DNA of 64,000 nt from the NCBI GenBank assembly GCA_038147335.1, contig JAYQTK010000006.1:268846-332845 (forward strand), in the 5' to 3' direction. Made by a program: the position numbers and the translations under genes. Position 1 is the stretch's first letter; the number at the start of each line of letters is the position of its first letter. The notes below the pieces were generated by a model that ran no database searches, was not told the DNA's origin, and was given only the letters and a program-made list of their open reading frames with translations. Below, one piece after another: positions 51,432 through 60,741 of the stretch. Origin of the DNA: Marisimplicoccus sp038147335. Its GTDB lineage: Bacteria > Bacteroidota > Bacteroidia > Flavobacteriales > Flavobacteriaceae.

Positions 51432-54400
51432 TTAATAATTTAACTCTTCTTCTTCTTTATTAATAAGCAAACTATTATACTCATCTTTTGGACCTACAAT
51501 AATATCATCGTACTTTCTCATACCAGTACCTGCTGGAATTTTATGTCCTACGATAACATTTTCTTTAAGACCTTCAAGTGTATCATTTTTACCGTTAACA
51601 GCAGCTTCATTTAAAACTTTAGTTGTTTCCTGGAAAGATGCTGCAGATATAAACGACTTCGTTTGTAGTGATGCTCTTGTTATACCCTGAAGCTGAGTTG
51701 AAGCAGTTGCTGGTTTTGCATCTCTAGCCTCAACAAGATTCTTATCATCTCTTTTTAGTATTGAATTTTCATCACGAAGTTGTCTAGCTGAGACAAGTTG
51801 TCCAACTTTTAGATTCTCACTTTCACCAGCTTCTTCAATAACTTTCATACCATAAAGTTTATCATTTTCAGAAATAAAGTCATCCTTGTATGTTAGTTGA
51901 TCTTCTAGGAATAATGTATCCCCTGGATCGATAATCTTAACTTTTCTCATCATTTGTCTAACAACTACCTCAAAATGCTTATCATTAATCTTAACACCTT
52001 GAAGTCTATAAACTTCTTGAACTTCATTTACAAGGTACTGCTGAACTGCAGATGGACCTTTTATATTGAGTATATCATTAGGAGTAATTGAACCATCTGA
52101 AAGAGGCATACCAGCTTTTATAAAGTCATTTTCTTGAACAAGAATCTGATTAGAAAGCTTAACTAAATACTTTCTGATATCGCCAAATTTTGATTCAACA
52201 ATAATTTCCCTGTTTCCTCTTTTAATTTTACCAAATGAGACAACACCATCAATTTCAGAAACTACAGCTGGATTTGAAGGATTTCTAGCTTCAAATAGTT
52301 CTGTTACACGTGGAAGACCACCAGTAATATCACCTGATTTAGCTGATTTTCTTGGTATTTTCACTAGAATCTTTCCTTTTTCAATAGACTCATCTTCGTC
52401 AACTATAATGTGAGCTCCAACTGGTAAGTTATATGATCTTAAAGTCACACCTTTTTTATCTTGAATCAAAAGTGTTGGGATAAGCTTTTTATCTCTAGAG
52501 TCAGTTATTACCTTTTCTTTAAATCCAGTTTGTTCATCAATTTCAACTTGGTAAGTTTTACCAACTTCAATATTCTCATAAACAATTTTACCAGCAAATT
52601 CTGATACAATAACACCATTAAATGGATCCCATTGACATATAATATCACCTTTAGATACTTTTTGACCGTTCTTAATATTTAAGTAAGAACCATAAGGAAT
52701 ATTATTTGTACTTAGAACATTTTTAGTTTTTGAGTCAAGAATTTTAATCTCAGTAGTACGAGAAATAACTATATTAGAGCTGTTACCATCGCTATCTTTA
52801 GACTTAACTAGTTTTAAATCTTCAATTTCTGCAGTTCCATCGAATTTTGAAATTAATGAGTTTTCTTCAGAAATATTTCCTGCTACCCCTCCAACATGGA
52901 AGGTCCTTAAAGTTAATTGTGTTCCAGGTTCACCAATAGATTGAGCTGCCACAACTCCAACTGCCTCACCAATTTGAACAGCCTTTCCAGTGGCAAGATT
53001 TCTACCATAACAACTTACACAAATACCCTTTTTGGTTTCACAGGTTAATGGAGATCTAACTTCAACTGAAGTTATTAATGTGTCTTCAATTTTAGCTACA
53101 GCTTCTTCATCAATTAATTTTCCACCTTCTAAAAGAACTTCATTTGAAGATGGGTCTACAATATCATTAAGGGCAACCCTTCCTAAAATTCTTTCACCTA
53201 AAGTCTCTACGACTTCTTCATTTTTCTTTAAGGCAGTTACCTCAATTCCCCTAAGTGTACCACAATCAAATTCATTTACAATAACATCTTGTGAAACATC
53301 TACTAGTCTTCTAGTTAAATAACCTGCATCAGCAGTTTTAAGTGCAGTATCTGCAAGACCTTTTCTTGCACCATGAGTAGAAATAAAGTATTCTAAAATC
53401 GAAAGACCTTCTTTGAAGTTAGATAAGATAGGATTTTCAATAATCTCACCTCCACCAACATTAGATTTTTTTGGCTTTGCCATTAATCCTCTCATTCCTG
53501 TAAGCTGTCTAATTTGTTCTTTTGATCCTCTTGCACCTGAGTCAAGCATCATATATACAGAATTAAATCCTTGTTGATCCTCACTTATTTGCTTCATTGC
53601 AAGCTCAGTTAAGGTTGCGTTTGCCGAGGTCCAAACATCAATTACTTGATTATATCTTTCGTTGTTAGTGATTAGACCCATATTATAATTACTCATAATA
53701 CCATCAACCTGATTATTTGCATCATCTATAAGATTTTGCTTTTGTTGAGGGATTATAATATCACCTAGACTAAAAGAAAGTCCACCTTTAAAGGCAAATG
53801 TATATCCTAGGTCTTTAATTTTATCTAGAAAATCTGCAGTCTCAGGAACACTAGTAGTTTGAAGAATTTTTCCAATGATTTCTCTTAGGTTCTTTTTAGT
53901 CAAAACTTCATTAAAAAATCCAGCTTTTTCTGGAACAACCTCATTAAAAAATATTCTTCCCGGTGTAGTTTCTATTATCTCATAAGGATCCTCTAAATCA
54001 GAAGTTTTGATTCTACATTTAATAATTGCATTCAAGTCAACTTTTTTCTCGTTGTATGCCATAGTAACTTCTTCAGCTGAAAAATAAATAGAACCTTCAC
54101 CTTTTAGTTTAAGATTTTCAGATGACTTTCTTGATTTTGTCATATAATAAAGACCTAAAACCATATCCTGGGAAGGAACAGTAATAGGAGAACCATTAGC
54201 TGGATTTAGAATATTATGAGATCCAAGCATTAAAAGTTGAGCTTCCAAAATAGCCTCTGGCCCAAGAGGAAGGTGAACTGCCATTTGATCACCATCAAAG
54301 TCAGCATTAAAAGCAGTACATGTCAAAGGATGCAATTGAATTGCTTTTCCTTCAATTAATTTTGGCTGGAAAGCTTGAATACCAAGTCTGTGTAGAGTCG

Positions 54401-55730
54401 GCGCTCTATTTAATAGAACAGGATGACCTTTAAGAACATTTTCTAAAATATCCCATACAACAGGCTCTCTTCTATCTATTATTTTTTTGGCAGACTTAAC
54501 AGTTTTAACAATACCTCTTTCAATAAGTTTTCTAATTATAAAAGGTTTATATAATTCAGCAGCCATATCTTTAGGAAGACCACACTCATATAGTTTTAAC
54601 TCAGGTCCAACAACAATTACTGATCTTGCAGAATAATCTACTCTTTTACCTAATAAGTTTTGTCTAAATCTACCTTGTTTTCCTTTCAAAGAATCTGATA
54701 GAGACTTAAGTGGCCTATTTGATTCTGTTTTAACAGCAGATGATTTTCTAGTATTATCAAACAATGAATCAACTGATTCTTGAAGCATCCTTTTTTCATT
54801 TCTTAGAATAACTTCAGGAGCTTTTATTTCAACTAACCTTTTTAATCTGTTATTTCTAATAATTACTCTTCTATATAAATCATTAAGATCTGAAGTAGCA
54901 AATCTACCACCATCAAGCGGAACTAAAGGTCTCAACTCTGGAGGAATAACTGGTATAACTTTAACAACCATCCATTCAGGTAAATTTTCTTTTCTTTCAT
55001 TACCCTCTCTAAAAGACTCAACAACTTGTAATCTTTTTAATGCTTCAGTTTTTCTTTGCTTTGAAGTCTCGTTATTGGCTTTGTGTCTTAGCTCATATGA
55101 CAACTCCTCTAAATCAATTCTTGAAAGTAGCTCGATTAAACATTCTGCACCCATTTTTGCAATAAACTTTCTTTCATCTGAGTCCTCAAGAAATTGATTA
55201 TCTGCAGGAAGTGTTTCCATTATTGCTAGATACTCTTCTTCTGTTAAAAAGTCCATCTTATTAACAGGCTCACCTTCAGCATTCTTTGCTTCACCTGGCT
55301 GAATTACTACATATCTCTCGTAGTAAATTATCATATCAAGTTTTTTTGAAGGAAGACCGAGAAGATAACCAATCTTGTTAGGAAGAGACTTAAAATACCA
55401 AATATGAGCAACAGGAACTACCAAATTGATATGTCCAACTCTATCTCTTCTTACCTTTTTTTCAGTTACTTCAACCCCACATCTATCACAAACAATACCT
55501 TTATACCTAATTCTTTTGTATTTTCCACAGGCACATTCATAGTCCTTAACAGGTCCAAAAATTCTTTCACAGAATAGACCATCTCTCTCAGGTTTGTGAG
55601 TTCTATAATTTATAGTTTCTGGTTTAAGAACTTCACCTCTAGAGTTACCTAGTATAACTTCAGGCGATGCTAAACCAATTGAGATAGTATTAAATCTTTT
55701 TTGAGTAATTAATTCGTTATTTTTTGACAT
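51432..55730 (-). CDS. rpoC: DNA-directed RNA polymerase beta' subunit
   Basis: The catalytic subunit, 1432 residues. Visible are the zinc ribbon CACGKYKRIRYKGIVCDRCG, the active-site magnesium loop NADFDGDQMAVH, the bridge helix and trigger loop region (GESIGEPGTQLTLRTFH-like AAQSIGEPGTQLTLRTFHVG), the second zinc cysteines (TCETKKGICVSCYGRNL), and the C-terminal region. It follows rpoB by 14 bases and is followed by idi. Confidence 0.98.
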   Translation of the reverse strand: MSKNNELITQKRFNTISIGLASPEVILGNSRGEVLKPETINYRTHKPERDGLFCERIFGPVKDYECACGKYKRIRYKGIVCDRCGVEVTEKKVRRDRVGHINLVVPVAHIWYFKSLPNKIGYLLGLPSKKLDMIIYYERYVVIQPGEAKNAEGEPVNKMDFLTEEEYLAIMETLPADNQFLEDSDERKFIAKMGAECLIELLSRIDLEELSYELRHKANNETSKQRKTEALKRLQVVESFREGNERKENLPEWMVVKVIPVIPPELRPLVPLDGGRFATSDLNDLYRRVIIRNNRLKRLVEIKAPEVILRNEKRMLQESVDSLFDNTRKSSAVKTESNRPLKSLSDSLKGKQGRFRQNLLGKRVDYSARSVIVVGPELKLYECGLPKDMAAELYKPFIIRKLIERGIVKTVKSAKKIIDRREPVVWDILENVLKGHPVLLNRAPTLHRLGIQAFQPKLIEGKAIQLHPLTCTAFNADFDGDQMAVHLPLGPEAILEAQLLMLGSHNILNPANGSPITVPSQDMVLGLYYMTKSRKSSENLKLKGEGSIYFSAEEVTMAYNEKKVDLNAIIKCRIKTSDLEDPYEIIETTPGRIFFNEVVPEKAGFFNEVLTKKNLREIIGKILQTTSVPETADFLDKIKDLGYTFAFKGGLSFSLGDIIIPQQKQNLIDDANNQVDGIMSNYNMGLITNNERYNQVIDVWTSANATLTELAMKQISEDQQGFNSVYMMLDSGARGSKEQIRQLTGMRGLMAKPKKSNVGGGEIIENPILSNFKEGLSILEYFISTHGARKGLADTALKTADAGYLTRRLVDVSQDVIVNEFDCGTLRGIEVTALKKNEEVVETLGERILGRVALNDIVDPSSNEVLLEGGKLIDEEAVAKIEDTLITSVEVRSPLTCETKKGICVSCYGRNLATGKAVQIGEAVGVVAAQSIGEPGTQLTLRTFHVGGVAGNISEENSLISKFDGTAEIEDLKLVKSKDSDGNSSNIVISRTTEIKILDSKTKNVLSTNNIPYGSYLNIKNGQKVSKGDIICQWDPFNGVIVSEFAGKIVYENIEVGKTYQVEIDEQTGFKEKVITDSRDKKLIPTLLIQDKKGVTLRSYNLPVGAHIIVDEDESIEKGKILVKIPRKSAKSGDITGGLPRVTELFEARNPSNPAVVSEIDGVVSFGKIKRGNREIIVESKFGDIRKYLVKLSNQILVQENDFIKAGMPLSDGSITPNDILNIKGPSAVQQYLVNEVQEVYRLQGVKINDKHFEVVVRQMMRKVKIIDPGDTLFLEDQLTYKDDFISENDKLYGMKVIEEAGESENLKVGQLVSARQLRDENSILKRDDKNLVEARDAKPATASTQLQGITRASLQTKSFISAASFQETTKVLNEAAVNGKNDTLEGLKENVIVGHKIPAGTGMRKYDDIIVGPKDEYNSLLINKEEEELNY

Positions 55731-55744
55731 TTTTTAACCTTTAT

Positions 55745-58700
55745 TTATTTTTCTTCTAATCTAATATCTAGTCCAAGACCTTTTAGCTCATGCATTAATA
55801 CATTAAATGACTCTGGAAGACCAGCTTCAGGAAGGTTCTCACCTTTAACAATAGATTCGTATGTTTTGGCTCTTCCAATAACATCATCAGATTTTACCGT
55901 AAGTATTTCTTGGAGAGCACTAGAAGCACCATAAGCCTCGAGAGCCCATACCTCCATCTCACCAAATCTTTGACCACCAAATTGAGCTTTACCTCCTAAT
56001 GGTTGTTGAGTTATCAAACTATATGGTCCAATTGATCTAGAATGCATTTTATCATCAACCATATGACCAAGTTTTAACATGTAAATTACACCTACAGTCG
56101 CAGGTTGATCAAATTTTTCACCAGTACCTCCATCGTAAAGGTATGTGTGCCCAAATCTTGGAACACCAGCCTGATCAGTAAGCTCATTAATTTCATCTAA
56201 TGTTGCTCCATCAAAAATTGGTGTAGAGAATTTTCTACCAAGATTTTGTCCAGCCCATCCTAATACAGTTTCATATATTTGACCAATGTTCATTCTTGAC
56301 GGTACACCTAGCGGATTTAAAACAATGTCAACAGGGGTTCCATCTTCTAAAAATGGCATATCCTCTTGTCTAACAATTCTTGCAACAATTCCTTTATTTC
56401 CATGCCTTCCTGCCATTTTATCACCTACTTTTAACTTTCTTTTCTTAGCGATGTAAACTTTGGCTAGTTTTTTAATTCCTGGAGGAAGTTCATCACCTAC
56501 ACTAATAGTAAACTTTTCTCTTCTCAAGGAACCTTGAATATCATTTTCCTTGATTCTATAGTTATGTAGAAGTGATGAAATAAGATTATTGGTATCATCA
56601 GATGTTGTCCATACTCCTTTAGTTAAATGAGTATAGTCATCAACACTTGATAACATTTTAGTAGTAAATTTCTTACCCTTAGGAAGAACTTCTTCACCTA
56701 AATCATTAAATACTCCCTGACAAGTCTTGCCATTTACTACTGACGAAAGTTTTTCTACTAATTTTAGTCTATGATCATCTAGAATCTTTTCATACTTAGT
56801 TTCTAATAACTCAAGATCAACTTTGTCTTGAGATCTTCTTCTTTTGTCTTTAAATGATCTAACAAATAATTTTTTATCAATTACAATTCCATTTAATGAT
56901 GGAGGTGCTTTAAGAGATGCATCTTTAACATCTCCTGCCTTATCACCAAATATTGCTCTAAGCAGTTTTTCTTCAGGTGTTGGATCAGATTCACCTTTTG
57001 GAGTAATCTTTCCAATTAAAATATCTCCAGGCTTAACATCAGCACCAACTCTAATCATTCCATTTTCATCTAATTCTTTAGTAGCTTCTTCACTCACATT
57101 TGGAATATCATCAGTAAGTTCTTCAGTTCCTAGCTTAGTATCTCTTACATCAATAGCGTATTCATCAATATGAATTGAAGTAAATACATCATCTCGAACT
57201 ACTTTTTCAGAGATTACAATTGCGTCCTCAAAGTTATATCCCTTCCAAGGCATAAATGCAACTTTAAGGTTTCTACCTAAAGCTAATTCTCCATCTTGAG
57301 TAGCATATCCTTCACATAGAACTTGACCTTTAGAAACTTGATCACCTTTAACAACAATAGGTTTTAGATTTATACATGTTCCTTGGTTAGTTTTTTGAAA
57401 CTTTATTAAGTCATACACTTTACTATCTTCATCAAAGCTTAATAACTTTTCTTCTTTAGTTAAATTATATTTAATAACTATTTTATTTGAATCAACGTAA
57501 TCAACAACACCATCTCTTTCAGCGTTTACAAGTACTCTTGAGTCAGATGCAACAGATTTTTCTAAACCTGTACCTACTATTGGAGACTCTGGTCTCAAAA
57601 GCGGAACTGCTTGACGCATCATATTAGATCCCATCAATGCTCGGTTAGCATCGTCATGCTCAAGGAAAGGAATTAATGAAGCAGATATTGAAGCAATTTG
57701 ATTTGGTGCAACATCAGTGTAGTTGATATTATCTGGTGTTACTACTGGAAAATCTGCTTGATCTCTAGCAATAACCCTATCTGTAGTGATTTTACCAGAT
57801 TTATCATAGTCAATATTTGCTTGCGCTATAAGTTTATTCTCTTCTTCCTCTGCAGTTAAATATGTTACTTTCTTCAAATCGATTTTACCATCTTTAACTT
57901 CTCTATATGGTGTTTCAATAAATCCAAGATTATTTACTCTTGCATAAACTGATAGAGAAGAAATAAGACCAATATTTGGACCTTCAGGTGTTTCTATTGG
58001 ACATAGTCTTCCATAATGTGTATAGTGAACATCTCTAACCTCAAATCCTGCTCTTTCTCTTGAAAGACCACCTGGACCAAGTGCAGACAGACGTCTCTTG
58101 TGAGTTAACTCAGCAAGTGGATTAGTTTGATCCATAAACTGAGATAATTGATTAGTACCAAAAAATGTATTAATTACTGAGGATAATGTTTTGGCATTAA
58201 TAAGATCAATTGGAGTAAATACTTCATTATCTCTAACATTCATTCTTTCTCTAATAGTTCTTGCCATCCTTGCTAAACCAACACCAAACTGAGAAGATAG
58301 TTGTTCACCAACAGTTCTTACTCTTCTGTTAGATAGGTGATCAATATCATCAATTTCAGCCTTTGAATTGATAAGCTCAATCAAATATTTAATAATTGTA
58401 GTAATATCATGACGCGTCAATGTTCTTTCTTCCATATCCACATCTAGATTAAGCTTCTTATTCATTCTATATCTACCTACTTCTCCAAGATTATATCTTT
58501 GGTCAGAAAAGAATAGCTTATCAATAATTCCTCTAGCAGTCTCTTCATCAGGTGGCTCAGCATTTCTAAGTTGTCTATAGATATATTCAACGGCCTCTTT
58601 CTCAGTATTTGTTTGATCTTTTTGAAGAGTGTTATAAATTATGGCATAATCAGAATTTTGGGAATCTTCTTTATGGATAAGAATAGTTTTAACATCAGCA

Positions 58701-59554
58701 TCTAAAATTTGTTCGATATGCTCTTGCTCAATTACAGTATCTCTGTCTAAAATAATCTCATTTCTCTCTATTGATATTACCTCTCCAGTATCTTCATCCA
58801 CAAAATCTTCATGCCATGTCCTAAGAACTCTTGCAGCCAGCTTTCTATTTAAAGCTTTCTTTAAACCAGCTTTAGTAACCTTTATTTCTTCTGCAAGATC
58901 AAATATTTCAAGAATTTCTTTATCTCCTTGGTAACCAATAGCTCTGAATAAAGTTGTAACTGGTAACTTTTTCTTTCTGTCTATATATGCATACATCACA
59001 CTATTGATATCTGTAGCAAATTCAATCCATGATCCTTTAAAAGGAATTACTCTAGCAGAGTACAGCTTGGTTCCATTTGCGTGGAAAGATTGTCCAAAAA
59101 ATACTCCTGGAGATCTATGAAGTTGAGATACAACAACTCTTTCAGCACCATTAATAATAAATGTTCCACTTGGTGTCATATATGGAATAGAGCCAAGGAA
59201 AACATCTTGAACAATTGTTTCAAAATCTTCATGCTCAGCATCAGTACAGTATAGCTTTAATCTGGCTTTAAGAGGAACAGAATAACTAAGACCTCTTTGG
59301 ATACACTCATGCATAGAGTATCTTGGAGGATCAATGAAATAATCAAGAAACTCTAATACAAACTGATTTCTTGCATCAGTGATAGGAAAGTTTTCCTTGA
59401 ATGTATTAAATAGACCTTCTTCTACCCTTTCGTCAGACTTAGTTTCTAATTGGAAGAAATCTTGAAATGATTTTATTTGAATATCTAGAAAGTCAGTTGC
59501 AACATTTGCATTTTTTGAATTTGAAAAATTTGTTCTCAGTTTATTATTAGTCAT
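55745..59554 (-). CDS. rpoB: DNA-directed RNA polymerase beta subunit
   Basis: The 1269-residue beta subunit, forming the active-site cleft with beta'. The rifampicin-pocket region reads NQLSQFMDQTNPLAELTHKR and RLSALGPGGL, the usual sensitive form. Other marks are PIETPEGPNIGLI, the flap, GRHGNKGIVARIV and GGKAQFGGQRFGEMEVWALE near the end. It begins 74 bases after rplL, with a hairpin in that gap. Confidence 0.98.
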   Translation of the reverse strand: MTNNKLRTNFSNSKNANVATDFLDIQIKSFQDFFQLETKSDERVEEGLFNTFKENFPITDARNQFVLEFLDYFIDPPRYSMHECIQRGLSYSVPLKARLKLYCTDAEHEDFETIVQDVFLGSIPYMTPSGTFIINGAERVVVSQLHRSPGVFFGQSFHANGTKLYSARVIPFKGSWIEFATDINSVMYAYIDRKKKLPVTTLFRAIGYQGDKEILEIFDLAEEIKVTKAGLKKALNRKLAARVLRTWHEDFVDEDTGEVISIERNEIILDRDTVIEQEHIEQILDADVKTILIHKEDSQNSDYAIIYNTLQKDQTNTEKEAVEYIYRQLRNAEPPDEETARGIIDKLFFSDQRYNLGEVGRYRMNKKLNLDVDMEERTLTRHDITTIIKYLIELINSKAEIDDIDHLSNRRVRTVGEQLSSQFGVGLARMARTIRERMNVRDNEVFTPIDLINAKTLSSVINTFFGTNQLSQFMDQTNPLAELTHKRRLSALGPGGLSRERAGFEVRDVHYTHYGRLCPIETPEGPNIGLISSLSVYARVNNLGFIETPYREVKDGKIDLKKVTYLTAEEEENKLIAQANIDYDKSGKITTDRVIARDQADFPVVTPDNINYTDVAPNQIASISASLIPFLEHDDANRALMGSNMMRQAVPLLRPESPIVGTGLEKSVASDSRVLVNAERDGVVDYVDSNKIVIKYNLTKEEKLLSFDEDSKVYDLIKFQKTNQGTCINLKPIVVKGDQVSKGQVLCEGYATQDGELALGRNLKVAFMPWKGYNFEDAIVISEKVVRDDVFTSIHIDEYAIDVRDTKLGTEELTDDIPNVSEEATKELDENGMIRVGADVKPGDILIGKITPKGESDPTPEEKLLRAIFGDKAGDVKDASLKAPPSLNGIVIDKKLFVRSFKDKRRRSQDKVDLELLETKYEKILDDHRLKLVEKLSSVVNGKTCQGVFNDLGEEVLPKGKKFTTKMLSSVDDYTHLTKGVWTTSDDTNNLISSLLHNYRIKENDIQGSLRREKFTISVGDELPPGIKKLAKVYIAKKRKLKVGDKMAGRHGNKGIVARIVRQEDMPFLEDGTPVDIVLNPLGVPSRMNIGQIYETVLGWAGQNLGRKFSTPIFDGATLDEINELTDQAGVPRFGHTYLYDGGTGEKFDQPATVGVIYMLKLGHMVDDKMHSRSIGPYSLITQQPLGGKAQFGGQRFGEMEVWALEAYGASSALQEILTVKSDDVIGRAKTYESIVKGENLPEAGLPESFNVLMHELKGLGLDIRLEEK

Positions 59555-59580
59555 AGTTTAGAGTTTAGTTCAAACAAGCA

Positions 59581-59609
59581 TAGGCCTTTAGAATTTATCT
59601 AAAAGCCTA
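59581..59609 (-). promoter_or_regulatory. Hairpin in the rplL-rpoB gap (possible attenuator or processing site)
   Basis: A 12-bp stem (59581-59592 with 59598-59609, one G-U wobble) with a 5-base loop stands between rplL and rpoB. On the minus strand it is not followed by a T run, so it is unlikely to be a strong terminator. In E. coli a partial attenuator and an RNase III site occupy this gap; this hairpin has the same location. Confidence 0.6.
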
Positions 59610-59628
59610 ATAATGAGGTTATTTTAAT

Positions 59629-60009
59629 TTACTTAAGTTCAACCTCGGCTCCAGCTTCTTCAAGTGATTTCTTTAGTCCTTCAGCATCATCTTTAGATAC
59701 TGCTTCTTTGATTGAGCTTGGAGTGTTGTCAACAAGATCTTTTGCTTCTTTTAGCCCAAGACCTGTTAACTCCTTAACCAATTTTACTACTGCAAGTTTT
59801 GAACCACCAGCTGATTTTAATACAACATCAAATTCTGATTTTGCATCACCTGAATCATCCCCACCAGCAGCAGGACCTGATGCTACCGCTACTGCTGCTG
59901 CTGCTGCAGGTTCGATACCATATTCATCTTTAAGAATATCAGCAAGTTCGTTAACTTCCTTAACTGTTAAACCGACTAACTGTTCTGCGACTTTTTTTAG
60001 ATCTGCCAT
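59629..60009 (-). CDS. rplL: 50S ribosomal protein L7/L12
   Basis: Stalk protein that recruits translation GTPases. The 126-residue protein has the N-terminal dimer helices (MADLKKVAEQLVGLTVKEVN), an Ala/Gly-rich hinge (about 34-55), and the C-terminal domain FDVVLKSAGGSKLAVVKLVK, ELTGLGLKEAKDLVDNTP. It follows rplJ in normal order. Confidence 0.97.
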   Translation of the reverse strand: MADLKKVAEQLVGLTVKEVNELADILKDEYGIEPAAAAAVAVASGPAAGGDDSGDAKSEFDVVLKSAGGSKLAVVKLVKELTGLGLKEAKDLVDNTPSSIKEAVSKDDAEGLKKSLEEAGAEVELK

Positions 60010-60037
60010 TATTAGAGTTTTAAATTATTAATTATAC

Positions 60038-60739
60038 TTAACTTTTATTTAGACTCATCATTAGATTCGTCTTCAGAGGTTTGTTCCTCTGATTTATTTT
60101 CTTCTGCTGCAGGCTCCTCTGCCTTAGCCTCTTCTGCTGCTCCTCTGCCTTAGCCTCTTCTGCTGCAGGTTCCTCTGCCTTAGCCTCTTCTGCTGCAGGT
60201 TCCTCTGCTTTTTCACCCTCTATCGGATTTTCACTTAATGTTTTTACAAGACCGGCAATTTTTCCACTACTTGATTTAAGAGCTGAAATAACATTTTTAG
60301 CTGGTGACTGAAGAAGAGTAATAATCTCTCCTATAACTTCTTCTTTTGATTTAAGGTTAAATAAAGCTTCAATTTGATCATCACCAATGTAAATCGCCTC
60401 GTCAACAAATGCACCTTTTAAGATTGGCTTTTCACCATCTTTTCTAAATTTCTTGATAACCTTAGCTGGACTATTTCCAGATTCAGATAACATTATAGTA
60501 GTGTTGCCTTTAAGCAAGTCCTTTAACTCTCCAAAATCGGTTTCAGATTCAGACATTGCTCTTTCCAAGAAAGTATTCTTTACAACAGAAAGTTTTACGT
60601 TGGAGTTAAAGCACTCTCTTCTAAGTTTAGAGGTTTGCATAGCATCAAGTCCAGCTATATCAGTTAAATAGATTGATTTATAATCATTTAACTGGCCCTT
60701 AAGTTCTTCAACAACTTTAACTTTTTCTTCTTTATTCAT
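60038..60739 (-). CDS. rplJ: 50S ribosomal protein L10 with PAAEEAKAEE tail and a 4-base frame break in the repeat
   Basis: L10 forms the base of the stalk that holds L7/L12. The core (1-170: MNKEEKVKVVEELKGQLNDY, KLRRECFNSNVKLSVVKNTF, LKGNTTIMLS) is intact. After SENPIEGEKAEE the tail has PAAEEAKAEE repeats. At 60140/60141 a unit is 26 bases long instead of 30, and the frame then reads a basic Gln/Arg/Lys-rich end stopping at 60038. Restoring the 4 bases gives another repeat unit and an acidic end EENKSEEQTSEDESNDESK with stop at 60045-60047, about 232 residues. The break looks like a repeat-slippage or read error; the L7/L12-binding helix is not affected. Confidence 0.93.
   Translation of the reverse strand: MNKEEKVKVVEELKGQLNDYKSIYLTDIAGLDAMQTSKLRRECFNSNVKLSVVKNTFLERAMSESETDFGELKDLLKGNTTIMLSESGNSPAKVIKKFRKDGEKPILKGAFVDEAIYIGDDQIEALFNLKSKEEVIGEIITLLQSPAKNVISALKSSSGKIAGLVKTLSENPIEGEKAEEPAAEEAKAEEPAAEEAKAEEQQKRLRQRSLQQKKINQRNKPLKTNLMMSLNKS
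60101..60206. repeat. 30-bp repeat encoding PAAEEAKAEE in rplJ, one unit 4 bases short
   Basis: Units begin at 60101, 60131, 60157 and 60187. The second is 26 bases because four bases at the Pro-Ala junction are missing (join 60140/60141). The peptide equals that of the DUF4295 repeat at 38641, but most codon third positions differ between the two loci. Confidence 0.9.
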
Positions 60740-60741
60740 TA

